Below, in pieces: positions 38,123 to 47,952 of a stretch of DNA of 64,000 bases. Source of the DNA: CAVUCH01 sp963739995 (GTDB lineage: Bacteria; Acidobacteriota; Vicinamibacteria; Vicinamibacterales; JAENWD01); NCBI GenBank assembly GCA_963739995.1, contig CAVUCH010000010.1:56120-120119 (forward strand), written 5' to 3'. How positions within the stretch are numbered: the first letter of the stretch is position 1; each line of letters opens with the position of its first letter. The position numbers and the translations under genes were made by a program. The notes under the pieces are model-generated. The model ran no database searches. It was given only the letters and a program-made list of their open reading frames with translations, and was not told the DNA's origin.

Positions 38123-38485
38123 GTGAAGCCAACGACGCCATCACGAGCGCCCAAACGCCAGGTGGCTGCCGCTGTGCCGCTCGGTTCGCGCCTGCTCAAG
38201 GTCGCGCTCGCCTTCCTCGCGTGCGCGCTGGTGCTCGACGCATTGGTCGGCGCCCGTGGACTGCCGGCTGTGCTCCAGGCCCAGCGTGAGTACGAGGCGC
38301 TCTCGGGTGACCTTGGGCGCATCCGAGGGGAGAACGCGCGCCTGCGCCAGGAAGTGCGCCGCCTGCGTGAAGACCCGGACGCGATCGAGGAGATTGCCCG
38401 CCGCGATCTGCACCTGATCCGACCCGGCGAGAAGGTATTCATCATCCGCGACGTCTCGCCGCCTGAGCGCTCCAAGACCCGCTAG
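38123..38485 (+). CDS. FtsB/DivIC-like septum-formation protein
   Basis: The product of about 120 residues has a short basic N-terminus, a transmembrane helix (LLKVALAFLACALVLDALVG) and a coiled coil (REYEALSGDLGRIRGENARLRQEVRRLRED). The conserved end PDAIEEIARRDLHLIRPGEKVFIIRD is the FtsB/DivIC signature. FtsB joins FtsL and FtsQ in the divisome. The GTG at 38123 is one possible start (VKPTTPSRAPK); the frame is open further upstream. It is divergent from cutA. Confidence 0.88.
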   Translation: MKPTTPSRAPKRQVAAAVPLGSRLLKVALAFLACALVLDALVGARGLPAVLQAQREYEALSGDLGRIRGENARLRQEVRRLREDPDAIEEIARRDLHLIRPGEKVFIIRDVSPPERSKTR

Positions 38486-38806
38486 CTCCTCGTCCTCGGG
38501 GGTTGCCCGACCCACCCACGTCCATTCTCCGTATACATCCGCAGCTCCATCGCTCGGATTTCCAATACCGGCCGTGTGTCCCGGGGGCTGTACGGCCCCG
38601 GCGCTCTCCCCGGGTCAGTCCGAGGTGATGCCACCCGCGTCGTCGTCGGGCCGGACGGCTTCGTGTATCTGAGCCATGCACGACCCCGATCGGATCGCGC
38701 GGCTCGTGCCGGCCGATGGCGATGCCCCCAGAACGGCGCGGAAACGTTGACGCCGGCCCCCGCATGTCCGGGGAAGAGGCAATCCGCTCGCAGCGCGCGC
38801 GTCACG
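38486..38806. other. Intergenic stretch with possible propeller-gene remnant
   Basis: No intact gene is supported. On the plus strand, 38576-38675 reads RGLYGPGALPG then VVVGPDGFVYLSHA; in the next frame it continues as HDPDRIARLVPADGDAP to a TGA at 38750. This resembles the last blade of a PQQ-type sugar dehydrogenase. It could be a decayed remnant. Evidence is thin. Confidence 0.2.
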
Positions 38807-40590
38807 TCAGAGCCGTGGCCCTGACGGCTTGATCGGGGGCAGGAACGGCACGGCACCCGTGGTGCGCATCTTCCGCTTGTAGACCCTGTCCCCGCTCGTG
38901 ACATAGAGCTCATCGAAGGTGGCGCCGCCGAACGCCACGTTCGCCAGCCACGCACGCTGGGGCTTGCTGATGATGCCGGTGACCTTGCCCGCCTGATCGG
39001 CGACCTGCACGCCGAGCTCCGTGGCGACGTAGAGGTTGCCGAGTGTGTCGACCGTCATGCCATCCGCATTGCTGCCGGCCGTGCCTTCCTGCAGGTGCAG
39101 GTGATAGAACGCCTCCTTGTCGGTGAGGGAGCCATCCGACGCGATGCGGAAGGAGTAGACGAACTGTCCGGCCGTGTCGGCGACGTAGAGGAGCGTCTGG
39201 TCGGGCGACAGGACGATGCCGTTCGGCCGCGCAATCCCGGTGTCCACCACGCGCGTGCCACCGTTGCGCGTGACGAGCCACACCTGCTTGTGCGCCGGAT
39301 CGGTCACGTAGACGTTTCCGCTATACGTCACGACCAGGTCGTTTGGCTCGATGCCCTCGGCAAGTACGGACTCGCGCCCGTCCGTCTCCCACGTCACGAT
39401 CCGTCTGGTGCTCGTCTGACAGGCATAGAGCCGCCCGTCCCCGCCGAACATGAGCCCGCTCGCGCCCCCCGAGTTCTCTTTGAATACGGACACCGCGCCA
39501 TCGAGCGCCACCCGATACACGCGGTTCTTCGGGATGTCAGCGAAGAAGACCTCCCCCTTCGCGTTCACGGCCGGCGCTTCCGTGAAGGCGTAGCCCTCGC
39601 CCACGAGTTGCCAGCCCTGGCCTGGCTGCAACACGCCGGTCATGATGGGTTGCTTCGACTCGCTGGCAGACGTGACTGGCGCGGGGTATCCACGCCACAG
39701 CCATCGCAGCGCATCCGGCAGAATGGACGCCCCGTGCTTGCTGTCATGCGCGCCGTCTCCCCACGCGTGCTGTGCGTCGTAGCCGGCGAACTCGAAGGCC
39801 GCGAGCATCTCCTGGTTCGCGAGAAACCAGTGGCCGCCGTGGTTGTTCAAGTCGTTCGAGCCGTCCTGCAGGAACACGCGCAACGGCTTCGGCTCGGTCT
39901 TTCGAACGAGCGTCGGCAGGTCGTTGCCGCCCCGCAGGCCAACGTAGGTGCCGATGGTGCTGAAGACGCGGCTGAAGGCATCGGGCCGCCCCCACGCAGC
40001 GGCAAACGCCGCAATCGCGCCGGAGCTGGCGCCTCCAATTGCCCGGCTGTTGCCGTCGGTGCGCAGGTTGTAGGACTTCGCCACCTCGGGGAGGATTTCG
40101 TCGAGCAGAAAGCGAGCGTACCGATCGGTCACACTGTCGTACTCGACGCTGCGGTTGAACCGCGGGAGCGCCCCGTCCGACAGGGGCGGCGCCACGCCGG
40201 GGTTGATGAAGATGCCGATCGTGACTGGCATGTCTTTTTTGTAAATGAGATTGTCGAAGACCACAGGCACGCGCCACGCCCCATCCGCCTTTGCGTAGCC
40301 CGCACCGTCCTGGAACACCATGACGCAAGCGGGCACGGCCGGATCGTACTGTGCGGGTACGTACACCCAGTAGTCGCGGACCGTGCCGGGATAGATCCTG
40401 CTCGTCCACGAGGTACCTGCGTCACCCGCCCCCGAGGCACTCCTGCCTGCACCTGCGAATCGGGGCCGAGTTCGTAGCTGTTCGTCCCCCCTGGCGGAGG
40501 GGGCTGCTGACGCCCCTCGCCGTAGAACGCGACCGCGTTCGTGTACGCGAGCGAGAGACAGAGAGACCACACGGCAGCGGCTCGGGACAT
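38807..40590 (-). CDS. Esterase fused to SMP-30/gluconolactonase propeller, apparent frameshift
   Basis: The signal peptide (MSRAAAVWSLCLSLAYTNAV) and first residues lie in one frame from the ATG at 40590, and the rest lies in another. Adding one G beside the GTAC at 40413-40416 joins them as GVPRGRVTQGTSWTSRIYPG and gives 594 residues. The N-terminal half is an enterochelin-esterase-like alpha/beta hydrolase with the nucleophile motif IGGASSGAIAAF and DGSNDLNNHGGHW. The C-terminal half (from about residue 320) is an SMP-30/gluconolactonase-like six-bladed propeller (GYAFTEAPAVNAKGEVFFAD, GIEPNDLVVTYSGNVYVTD, RPNGIVLSPDQTLLYVAD). It is probably a periplasmic carbohydrate or lactone esterase. 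Confidence 0.8.
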
Positions 40591-40811
40591 CGGCAGCAGC
40601 GCTCCTGGAACGATGGGTGGGCGAGCGCATTGTAGATCGGGCGCTCGACGGGCGGCCCCGACCTCCGGACTGGGGTCGGGCGGCTGCACGGGGCTTCGCT
40701 CAGCGAACTCTGCATCGGACCCGTCCTCGCGACTCGCGTCGCCGTCGCCCGCCGCCCGTCATCTGCCGCCCGCCTTGCATTGCCCCCCCTATTCGGCCTA
40801 CAACGAGGGCC

Positions 40812-42155
40812 ATGCAACGTCGTGATTTCCTGCGAGCGATGGCGACGGGTGCGGTCGGCAGCGCCGCGTGGCCCATGCACATGGATGTATGGGCCGCCAA
40901 CCCGCTGCGTGTCGGGCTGATCGGATCCGGCTGGTACGGCAAGTGCGACCTGTTCCGCCTGATCCAGGTAGCGCCGGTCGAGGTCGTGTCGCTCTGCGAC
41001 GTGGACAAGCAGCTGCTCGCTGATGCAGCAACGCAGGTGGCGGGGCGCCAGGCGTCGAAGAGGACGCCGCGCACCTACGGCGACTACCGCACCATGCTCG
41101 CGGAACGGGACCTCGATCTCGTCATCATCGCGACGCCGGACCATTGGCACGCGCTGACCGCGATCGAGGCGATGAAGGCCGGTGCCGATCTGTACCTGCA
41201 GAAGCCGATCAGCGTCGACGTCGCCGAGGGTCAGGCGATCCTCGCAGCAGCACGCCAGTACAAGCGCGTCGTGCAGGTGGGCACGCAGCGGCGCAGCACG
41301 CCCCACCTCGTGCGGGCGCGCGATCGGATCGTCCGCGAGGGGAAGCTCGGCACCATCGGCCTCGTCGAGATTTATTGCTATTACCAGATGCGAACCCGGG
41401 AGAACCCTCCCGACACGCCGCCGCCGCCGCATCTCGACTACGAGATGTGGACGGGTCCCGCGCCGCTACGGCCATACAACCGCCTCGTGCACCCGCGCGG
41501 GTGGCGCGCCTTCATGGAGTACGGCAACGGGATCGTCGGTGACATGTGCATTCACATGCTCGACGCGGTCCGGTGGATGCTCGATCTGGGCATGCCGACG
41601 CGCATCGGCTCGACCGGCGGCATCCTCGTCGACAAGGCGAGCAAGGCAAACATCAGCGACACGCAGGCCGCCACGTTCGACTTCCCGAACCTGCGCGTCG
41701 TCTGGACCCACCGGACGTACGGCGACCCGCCGGATCCCAAGTATCCGTGGGGGATGACGTTCTACGGCGACAAGGGGACTCTCAAGGCCAGCGTGATGAG
41801 CTACGACTTCATACCGCACGGGGACGGCACGCCTGTGCACGAGGACGTGGTCTACGAGCTGGAACAGTTCCCGGAGGACAAGACCGAGAAGGACCTCGAA
41901 CGCCACGTCGCGCCGGCGATCCGCGCCCACATGAACGACTTGCTGCACGCGATCGCCACGCGCGGCACGCCGATCGCCGACGTCGAGCAGGGCTACATGT
42001 CCACCGCGGCCTGCGTTCTGGCGAACGTCTCGATGGAGCTTGGCCGGTCCCTGCAGTGGGACCACGCGCGCGGCCTCGTGACCGGAGATGACGCGGCCAG
42101 TCGGCTGCGGCGGCGTCCGTACCGCTCGCCATGGATCCACCCGGGCGCGGCATGA
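40812..42155 (+). CDS. Tat-exported Gfo/Idh/MocA-family oxidoreductase
   Basis: The 447-residue product begins MQRRDFLRAMATGAVGSAAW, a twin-arginine signal, so the folded enzyme is exported with its bound nucleotide. The Rossmann segment is VGLIGSGWYGKCDLF, followed by IIATPDHWHALTAIEAM and LQKPISVDVAEGQAIL (EKP-type Lys). The substrate domain has GDMCIHMLDAVRWMLDLG with the conserved His. Exported enzymes of this kind (glycosyl hydrolase 109 or related) are common in Bacteroidota, Planctomycetota and Acidobacteriota. Its stop overlaps the glycogen synthase start as ATGA. TACAAC ends 7 bases before the ATG. Confidence 0.9.
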   Translation: MQRRDFLRAMATGAVGSAAWPMHMDVWAANPLRVGLIGSGWYGKCDLFRLIQVAPVEVVSLCDVDKQLLADAATQVAGRQASKRTPRTYGDYRTMLAERDLDLVIIATPDHWHALTAIEAMKAGADLYLQKPISVDVAEGQAILAAARQYKRVVQVGTQRRSTPHLVRARDRIVREGKLGTIGLVEIYCYYQMRTRENPPDTPPPPHLDYEMWTGPAPLRPYNRLVHPRGWRAFMEYGNGIVGDMCIHMLDAVRWMLDLGMPTRIGSTGGILVDKASKANISDTQAATFDFPNLRVVWTHRTYGDPPDPKYPWGMTFYGDKGTLKASVMSYDFIPHGDGTPVHEDVVYELEQFPEDKTEKDLERHVAPAIRAHMNDLLHAIATRGTPIADVEQGYMSTAACVLANVSMELGRSLQWDHARGLVTGDDAASRLRRRPYRSPWIHPGAA

Positions 42156-43420
42156 ACATCGCCATTCTGACCAACGAGTACCCGCCGAACGTGTACGGCG
42201 GCGCGGGCGTCCACGTCGAGTACCTCACGCGCGAGCTCGCGGCGCTCGACGGGGGGCGGCACCACGTTCAGGTCCTGTGCTTCGGCAAGCAGCTGGAGCG
42301 GTCGCCGAACCTCACGGTCACTGGGGTCGAGCCGCCGGTAGCGCTGCCGGCGCAGGAGCCGCGGCACGCGAAGCTGTTCGCCACGCTGCTGCAGGACCTC
42401 GTCATGAGCGGGACGCTGGCGGAGGCGGACGTCGTGCACTGCCACACGTGGTACTCGCATTTTGCGGGCTGCCTCGTAAAGGTGCTGCAGAACATACCGC
42501 TCGTGCTTACCACGCACTCGCTCGAACCGCACCGTCCCTGGAAGGCAGAACAGCTGGGGACGGCCTATCACGCGTCCACCTGGATCGAGCGCACCGCTTA
42601 CGAGAACGCGGATGGAGTCGTTGCCGTGTCGGCATCGATGCGGCGCGACGTGCAGGCCCTCTACGGCGTGGCGCCGGAGCGGATCCGGGTGATTCACAAC
42701 GGCATCGACCTGCAGCAGTACCGTCCGACGCCCGATCCGCCCGTGCTCACCGAGTTCGGCATCGATCACACGATCCCCTTCGTGCTGTTCGTGGGACGCA
42801 TCACGCGGCAGAAAGGGATCATCCATCTGGTCAACGCCATCAAATACTTCCGCTCCGGAGTGCAGGTAGTGCTGTGCGCCGGTGCGCCCGACACGCCGGA
42901 GATCGCGGAGGAAATGGCAGACGCGGTGAAGCGCGCGCGCGCCGCGACCGACATCCCGATCATCTGGATCCCCGAGATGCTGTCGAAAGCTCGGGTCATC
43001 GCGCTCTACACGCACGCGGCCATCTTTGTGTGCCCGTCGGTGTACGAACCGTTCGGGATCATCAACCTCGAGGCGATGGCGTGCGAAACGCCCGTCGTCG
43101 CGTCCGCCGTCGGCGGGATCCCGGAGGTCGTGGACCACGGCGAGACAGGGCTGCTCGTCCCGTCCGAAGCCATCGGCTCTTCGGACGTCGAGCCGCGCCA
43201 CCCGGAGCAGTTCGCGCGCGACCTCGCGGCTTGTGTGAATACGCTGCTCGACGATCCCCCGCTGCGCGCGACGATGGCACGGAAGGCGCGCCGGCGGGTC
43301 GAGGAACATTTCGGCTGGACGAGCATCGCGCGGCAGACGCTGGAGTTCTACGAGGCGCTGGTGAGCGGCGGCTCTGACGATCGCCGCCAGGCCGGGGCGG
43401 GCACCGGAGGCCGGGACTGA
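42152..43420 (+). CDS. Glycogen synthase, GT4/GlgA actinobacterial type
   Basis: The 422-residue glycosyltransferase starts MNIAILTNEYPPNVYGGAGVHVEYL and has the second-domain motif FVGRITRQKGI and the E-x7-E type PSVYEPFGIINLEAMACETPVV. It matches the actinobacterial-type glycogen synthase family that uses ADP-glucose (GlgA/GlgM) rather than the longer E. coli GlgA. Coupled to an exported oxidoreductase by ATGA, a partner I cannot explain metabolically. The C-terminus ends with a Gly/Arg-rich tail. Confidence 0.88.
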   Translation: MNIAILTNEYPPNVYGGAGVHVEYLTRELAALDGGRHHVQVLCFGKQLERSPNLTVTGVEPPVALPAQEPRHAKLFATLLQDLVMSGTLAEADVVHCHTWYSHFAGCLVKVLQNIPLVLTTHSLEPHRPWKAEQLGTAYHASTWIERTAYENADGVVAVSASMRRDVQALYGVAPERIRVIHNGIDLQQYRPTPDPPVLTEFGIDHTIPFVLFVGRITRQKGIIHLVNAIKYFRSGVQVVLCAGAPDTPEIAEEMADAVKRARAATDIPIIWIPEMLSKARVIALYTHAAIFVCPSVYEPFGIINLEAMACETPVVASAVGGIPEVVDHGETGLLVPSEAIGSSDVEPRHPEQFARDLAACVNTLLDDPPLRATMARKARRRVEEHFGWTSIARQTLEFYEALVSGGSDDRRQAGAGTGGRD

Positions 43421-43430
43421 AGGCCCGGCG

Positions 43431-43679
43431 CTACACACGCCCCGCGCGGTCGGGAATGATGTCGCGGCCGCGCACCACCTCGACGGCGGTCTTCGCCGTC
43501 CCAACGAATGGCACGGCCGTCAATGCCGTGTCGGCCATCCCGCGGAGCCACCCCTTCCGCCGAATCGCCGCTCCAACCGTGACGAGCGCGATGACGGTTC
43601 CAAAAAACGGAATCGAGCGGCCCATCCGACGCGCAAGCCGCGTACTTCCCCACCGGGTCATTGAGCGGGTCATGGTCAT
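43431..43679 (-). CDS. Small membrane-associated hypothetical protein
   Basis: The 82-residue product is basic at the N-terminus (TRSMTRWGSTRLARRMGRS), then has a hydrophobic helix (IPFFGTVIALVTVGAAI), a loop (RRKGWLRGMADTALTAVPFVGTAKTAVEVV) and the end RGRDIIPDRAGRV. The Arg-Gly-Asp-x-x-Pro-Asp end looks conserved-type rather than random. It converges with the glycogen synthase 10 bases away and is divergent from the cytochrome gene. Function unknown. Confidence 0.6.
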   Translation of the reverse strand: MTMTRSMTRWGSTRLARRMGRSIPFFGTVIALVTVGAAIRRKGWLRGMADTALTAVPFVGTAKTAVEVVRGRDIIPDRAGRV

Positions 43680-43762
43680 GGCCCAGTCATGAGCAAGGAC
43701 TGTTCCGCCGGTCGCCTCACACTTGACCGCCCGGCTGCGCCGCCCTCACAATCGTCGACGCC

Positions 43763-46339
43763 GTGCATCGCTTCGTCCTGGCCGTCGCCTGCGTCATGTC
43801 GCTGTCCGTGACAGCGGCCGCGCGGCGCGAACGCGCGGCCAGTGACCCGGTATCCTCGGCCGGCGCGCCGACCCGATCGCCCACTGCGGAGGAGGCCGCG
43901 TTCGCCGACACAATCAAGCCGTTCCTCTTCCGGAACTGCTACCAGTGCCACAACGAACGGCGGACGAAGGGCAACCTCGATCTGAAAAAGTACGCCGACG
44001 TTGCCTCCGTGCTCGCGGATCCGAACACGTGGGAGCACGTTCTGCTCAAGATCCGCACCGGCGAGATGCCCCCCGAGGACGAGCCCCGCCCGACCCCCGC
44101 TGAACTGCGGCTGGTTACCGCGTGGGTGGACGCGCAGATCCTGCGCGCAGACCGCACGACCCCACCCGATCCCGGTCGCGTCACCATCCGACGCCTCAAC
44201 CGGACGGAGTACAACAACACTGTCCGTGATCTGCTCGGCGTCGACCTCAAGCCGGCGGATGATTTTCCGCAGGACGACTCCGGCTACGGCTTCGACAACA
44301 TCGCCGACGTGCTCTCGCTGCCTCCCGTGCTGATGGAGCGATACCTCGTGGCCGCCGAGCGGGTCACGCGCGCCGCGCTCTTCGGGGTGCCGGCAATTAG
44401 GCCGACCCTGGTGCGGCGGCAGCCACGTGCCCGGACGGTGCAGCCGGTCGAACAGCCGCCCGCCACATACGACGTCACGGGCCTGAGCCTGCCGAACGCC
44501 GTGCACACGCTGTATCGCTTTCCGGCCGATGGTGAGTACGCGTTCCGCGTCGTGACCGGCGGCACACGCCCGGCGGCGTCCGCCCCAATCGAGCTCGCCC
44601 TCTGGATTGATGGGCGGCAGGTGCAGGCCGGGACCCTCGATCCCGACGCAAGCGCTTCGTTCTTCACCCACAAGCAGGACCTGGGGGGCAAGTTCGTCGA
44701 CATGCGGGTTCGGGTGCGTGCCGGAGAGCACTGGGTGGCAGCATCCGTCGCGCGGCTGTTCGAAGGGCTCCCGTCGCCCTACGGCGGTCCGAACCCCTCG
44801 GCCAAGCCTGTACCCATCCTGGTGTTCTCGCCTCCGGCCGACGCCTCGCCCGAGAGGCTCGAACGGCTGCGCAAGCAGTTCGCGGAGCAGCAGGCGGAGA
44901 GGGTGCCCGCCAACGATGCGCGCGTCGCCGCAATCGAAATCGGCGGCCCATACGCACAGGCCACAGCGCCGGCAGCCGAGAGCCTCGCCCGCATTTTCGT
45001 GTGCGGCCACCTCACCGGCGCACACGTTCCCGCGTGCCGCCGCCGTATCGTCGCCCACATGGCACGCCGCGCGTTCCGGCGGCCCGTGACGCCGGCGGAG
45101 GTCGCCACGTACGTCGGCCTCGCGGCCCTGGCTCAACGTCGCGGCGAACGGTTTGAGGAAGGACTCGCCGTCGCCATCCAGGCCATGCTGGTCGCGCCGG
45201 ATTTCCTGTTCCGCATCGAACGGGACCGTCACGCGGCGCCCGCGTCGGGACCTGCGACCGAGCGTCGACAGGCCGCGCGCGAACTCGACCCGGGTGCTCC
45301 CGCCGCCGCCGCGACGGGAGCGCCGATCAGTGCGCACGAGCTCGCCGCCCGCCTGTCGTATTTCCTCTGGGCGAGCATGCCCGATGCGGAGCTGCGACGG
45401 CTCGCCGACCGGGGCGAACTGCGGAAGCCCGTGGTGCTCGAGCGCGAGGTGCGGCGCATGCTGCAGGACGACAGGGCCAGGACGCTGGTTGAGGAGTTCG
45501 GCGGGCAGTGGCTGCAGGTCCGCGCGCTGGAGTCTGCGGCCCCCGACAAGGAGCGGTTCCCCGGGTTCGACGACTACCTCCGCTTCTCGATGCGTCGGGA
45601 GACAGAGCTGTTTTTCGAGAGCATCGTCCGCGAGGACCGCAGCATCTTCGACTTCCTCGGCGCACCGTACACGTTCCTGAACGAGCGCCTGGCGCGCCAC
45701 TACGGGGTAGACGGTGTCAGCGGACCCGACTTCCAGCGAGTTGACGTGCCGACAGGGCGCGGCGGCGTCCTGACGCACGCCAGCGTGCTCACCGTGTCCT
45801 CGTACGCGACCCGCACCTCGCCCGTGCTGCGGGGCAAGTGGATCCTCGAGAACCTGCTGGGCGCGCCGCCGCCTGACCCTCCGCCGGGAGTTGCGAACCT
45901 CGACGAGGCGACGGCCGGCACCTCGGCTACCTTACGGAAGCAGCTGGAAGCGCACCGCAGCGACCTCACCTGCGCCGCCTGCCACCGGCGCATGGATCCG
46001 CTCGGCTTCGGCCTGGAGAACTACGACGCAATCGGCGCCTGGCGCACGAGCGACGCCGGGATGCCCATCGACGCGGCCGGCGAACTGCCCGACGGGAGGG
46101 CCTTCGATGGTCCTGTGGCACTGCGGAGCATTCTCGAGCGGGAACAGGAGGCGTTCGCACGGGCGCTCACCGTGAAGCTGCTCACGTACGCGCTCGGCCG
46201 GGGCCTGACACCTGCGGACCGGCAGACGGTCCGCACCATCGCACGCGCGTTGCCCGCGCACGATTATCGTTTCTCGGGTCTCGTGCTGGAGATCGTCCGG
46301 AGCGCGCCCTTCCAGAGGCGACGAGGTACACAGTCATGA
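43763..46339 (+). CDS. DUF1587/1592/1588/1595/1585 c-type cytochrome protein
   Basis: The 858-residue exported product carries the planctomycete/acidobacterial multi-domain set. A c-type haem motif CYQCH lies near residue 59 in the first domain (PFLFRNCYQCHNERRTKGNLDL). Later parts include RLNRTEYNNTVRDLLGVDLKPADDFPQDDSGYGFDNI and SYFLWASMPDAELRRLADRGELR (DUF1592 type). The last domain (DUF1585 type) has a second haem motif CAACHR (MDPLGFGLENYDAIG). The start is a GTG at 43763 with a signal peptide. It is coupled to the DUF1552 gene by ATGA, the usual partner. Function is unknown; a redox or hydrolytic role on polymers has been proposed for such pairs. Confidence 0.9.
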   Translation: MHRFVLAVACVMSLSVTAAARRERAASDPVSSAGAPTRSPTAEEAAFADTIKPFLFRNCYQCHNERRTKGNLDLKKYADVASVLADPNTWEHVLLKIRTGEMPPEDEPRPTPAELRLVTAWVDAQILRADRTTPPDPGRVTIRRLNRTEYNNTVRDLLGVDLKPADDFPQDDSGYGFDNIADVLSLPPVLMERYLVAAERVTRAALFGVPAIRPTLVRRQPRARTVQPVEQPPATYDVTGLSLPNAVHTLYRFPADGEYAFRVVTGGTRPAASAPIELALWIDGRQVQAGTLDPDASASFFTHKQDLGGKFVDMRVRVRAGEHWVAASVARLFEGLPSPYGGPNPSAKPVPILVFSPPADASPERLERLRKQFAEQQAERVPANDARVAAIEIGGPYAQATAPAAESLARIFVCGHLTGAHVPACRRRIVAHMARRAFRRPVTPAEVATYVGLAALAQRRGERFEEGLAVAIQAMLVAPDFLFRIERDRHAAPASGPATERRQAARELDPGAPAAAATGAPISAHELAARLSYFLWASMPDAELRRLADRGELRKPVVLEREVRRMLQDDRARTLVEEFGGQWLQVRALESAAPDKERFPGFDDYLRFSMRRETELFFESIVREDRSIFDFLGAPYTFLNERLARHYGVDGVSGPDFQRVDVPTGRGGVLTHASVLTVSSYATRTSPVLRGKWILENLLGAPPPDPPPGVANLDEATAGTSATLRKQLEAHRSDLTCAACHRRMDPLGFGLENYDAIGAWRTSDAGMPIDAAGELPDGRAFDGPVALRSILEREQEAFARALTVKLLTYALGRGLTPADRQTVRTIARALPAHDYRFSGLVLEIVRSAPFQRRRGTQS

Positions 46340-47685
46340 TCGTCACGGGCCGCCACCTGCCACGCCGCCTGTTTCTGAAGGGACTCGGCGCCGCCATCGC
46401 GCTGCCCGCTCTCGATGCCATGACGCCGGCGTTCGCGGCACCCGCAGTGCGTACATCGCCGCTGCGCCTGGCGTTCACCTACGTGCCGAACGGCGTCACC
46501 CTGGAGGACTGGACGCCGGCTGACACTGGCCGCGGGTTCACCTGCTCGCGCATCCTCGCGCCGCTGGCGCCCTACCGGGATGACACGCTCGTGCTCACCG
46601 GACTCGCGCACAAGAACGCGTACGCGCTCGGCGACGGCCCGGGCGACCATGCGCGCGCAGCCGCCGCGTACCTCACGGGCGTCCACGCGCGGAAGACCGC
46701 CGGCGCCGACATCCAGAACGGCGTGTCTGTCGACCAGATCGCCGCCGCCCGCATCGGCAACGATTCGCGGTTCCGTTCGATCGAGCTCGGGTGCGACGAC
46801 TCGCGCTCTGTCGGCAACTGCGACTCGGGCTACAGCTGCGCTTATACCAACAGCGTCTCCTGGCGGAGCCCAACGTCGCCGATGCCGCCCGAAACCAATC
46901 CGCGGCTCGCTTTCGAGCGACTGTTCGGGGCGTTCGACGCCGGACTCGACCCGGAGACTCGGACGCGGCGCATGTTCTACCGCCGCAGCATCCTCGACAC
47001 GGTCTCGGAGCGCAGCCGCGCGCTGGCCCTCGACCTCGGCCCCTCCGACCGGCGCAAGATGGACGAATACCTCTCGTCCATTCGCGAGATCGAGCGACGC
47101 ATCCAGCTCGCCGAGCAGGACATGCGCGACCTCCCGGCCGGAGTCGAGGCGCCGACGGGCGTGCCGGTGCTGTTCGCCGAGTACGTGAAGCTGATGTTCG
47201 ACCTGCAGGTGGTCGCGTTCCAGGCGGACCTGACGCGAGTGTCAACCATGATGATGGGACGTGAAGGGAGCATCCGGACCTATCCGGAGATCGGCGTACC
47301 CGACCCGCACCACCCGCTCACGCACCACGGCGGCAAGGCGGACTGGATCGAACGCGTGACGCAGATCAACACGCATCACATGGAGCTGTTCGCGTATTTC
47401 ATCCAGCAGCTGAAGTCGATACCCGACGGCGACGGGACACTGCTGGACCGCTGCATGATCGTGTACGGCAGCGGCATCGCCGATGGTGACCGGCATAGCC
47501 ACGAGAACCTCCCGGTGCTGCTGGTGGGGCGGGGCGGGGGCTCGCTCACACCGGGCCGTCATGTCGTTTATGCGGACGGCACACCGATGACGAACCTGTA
47601 CCTCACGCTGCTCGATCGCCTCGGCGTGCGCGAAGACGCGCTCGGCGACAGCACGGGGCGCATCGAGCATCTCACCGACATTTAG
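46336..47685 (+). CDS. DUF1552 family protein with Tat-like signal
   Basis: The 449-residue product has a twin-arginine signal (HLPRRLFLKGLGAAIALPALD) and the DUF1552 sequence: LRLAFTYVPNGVTLEDWTP, TVLTG-type LVLTGLAHKNA, the central SIELGCDDSRSVGNCDSGYSC and DRCMIVYGSGIADGDRHSHENLPVLLVG. The end resembles a sulfatase/alkaline-phosphatase-like metal site (DGDRHSHENLP). It pairs with the cytochrome upstream by a 4-base overlap. The fold and reaction are not established. Confidence 0.9.
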   Translation: MIVTGRHLPRRLFLKGLGAAIALPALDAMTPAFAAPAVRTSPLRLAFTYVPNGVTLEDWTPADTGRGFTCSRILAPLAPYRDDTLVLTGLAHKNAYALGDGPGDHARAAAAYLTGVHARKTAGADIQNGVSVDQIAAARIGNDSRFRSIELGCDDSRSVGNCDSGYSCAYTNSVSWRSPTSPMPPETNPRLAFERLFGAFDAGLDPETRTRRMFYRRSILDTVSERSRALALDLGPSDRRKMDEYLSSIREIERRIQLAEQDMRDLPAGVEAPTGVPVLFAEYVKLMFDLQVVAFQADLTRVSTMMMGREGSIRTYPEIGVPDPHHPLTHHGGKADWIERVTQINTHHMELFAYFIQQLKSIPDGDGTLLDRCMIVYGSGIADGDRHSHENLPVLLVGRGGGSLTPGRHVVYADGTPMTNLYLTLLDRLGVREDALGDSTGRIEHLTDI

Positions 47686-47952
47686 AGTTGATGTGCGTTG
47701 GCCACGCGCTGCAGGCAGAGTGCATACCTTTTCGGGCGACAAGGCCATCAGCCCACCCGCCGGTGGCCGCTCCTGCGGGGCGTCAGTGAACCGGGCGCAT
47801 CGGGCCGCGAGGCGGCGAGACGAGCCCGCAGCCTTTAGCCTGGCGCCTGGAGCCCTGAAGTCTTCCGGGGTGGTCCCCGCCTTGCACCCATTCCACCCGG
47901 CGCGTACGGTCGTTCAGTTAATCTCATCAGCGCGCCGCGAGGAGACTCACAC
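47686..47952. other. Intergenic stretch, no gene seen
   Basis: The region downstream of the DUF1552 gene holds no supported coding sequence. A weak 5-bp stem (CCACC/GGTGG, near 47757-47770) may be part of a terminator. The right end contains the ribosome-binding site of the next small gene. Confidence 0.4.

Noticed and set aside
43676..45778. 700-residue minus-strand open frame
   Set aside because: It is antisense to the cytochrome gene, whose haem and DUF motifs are clear.
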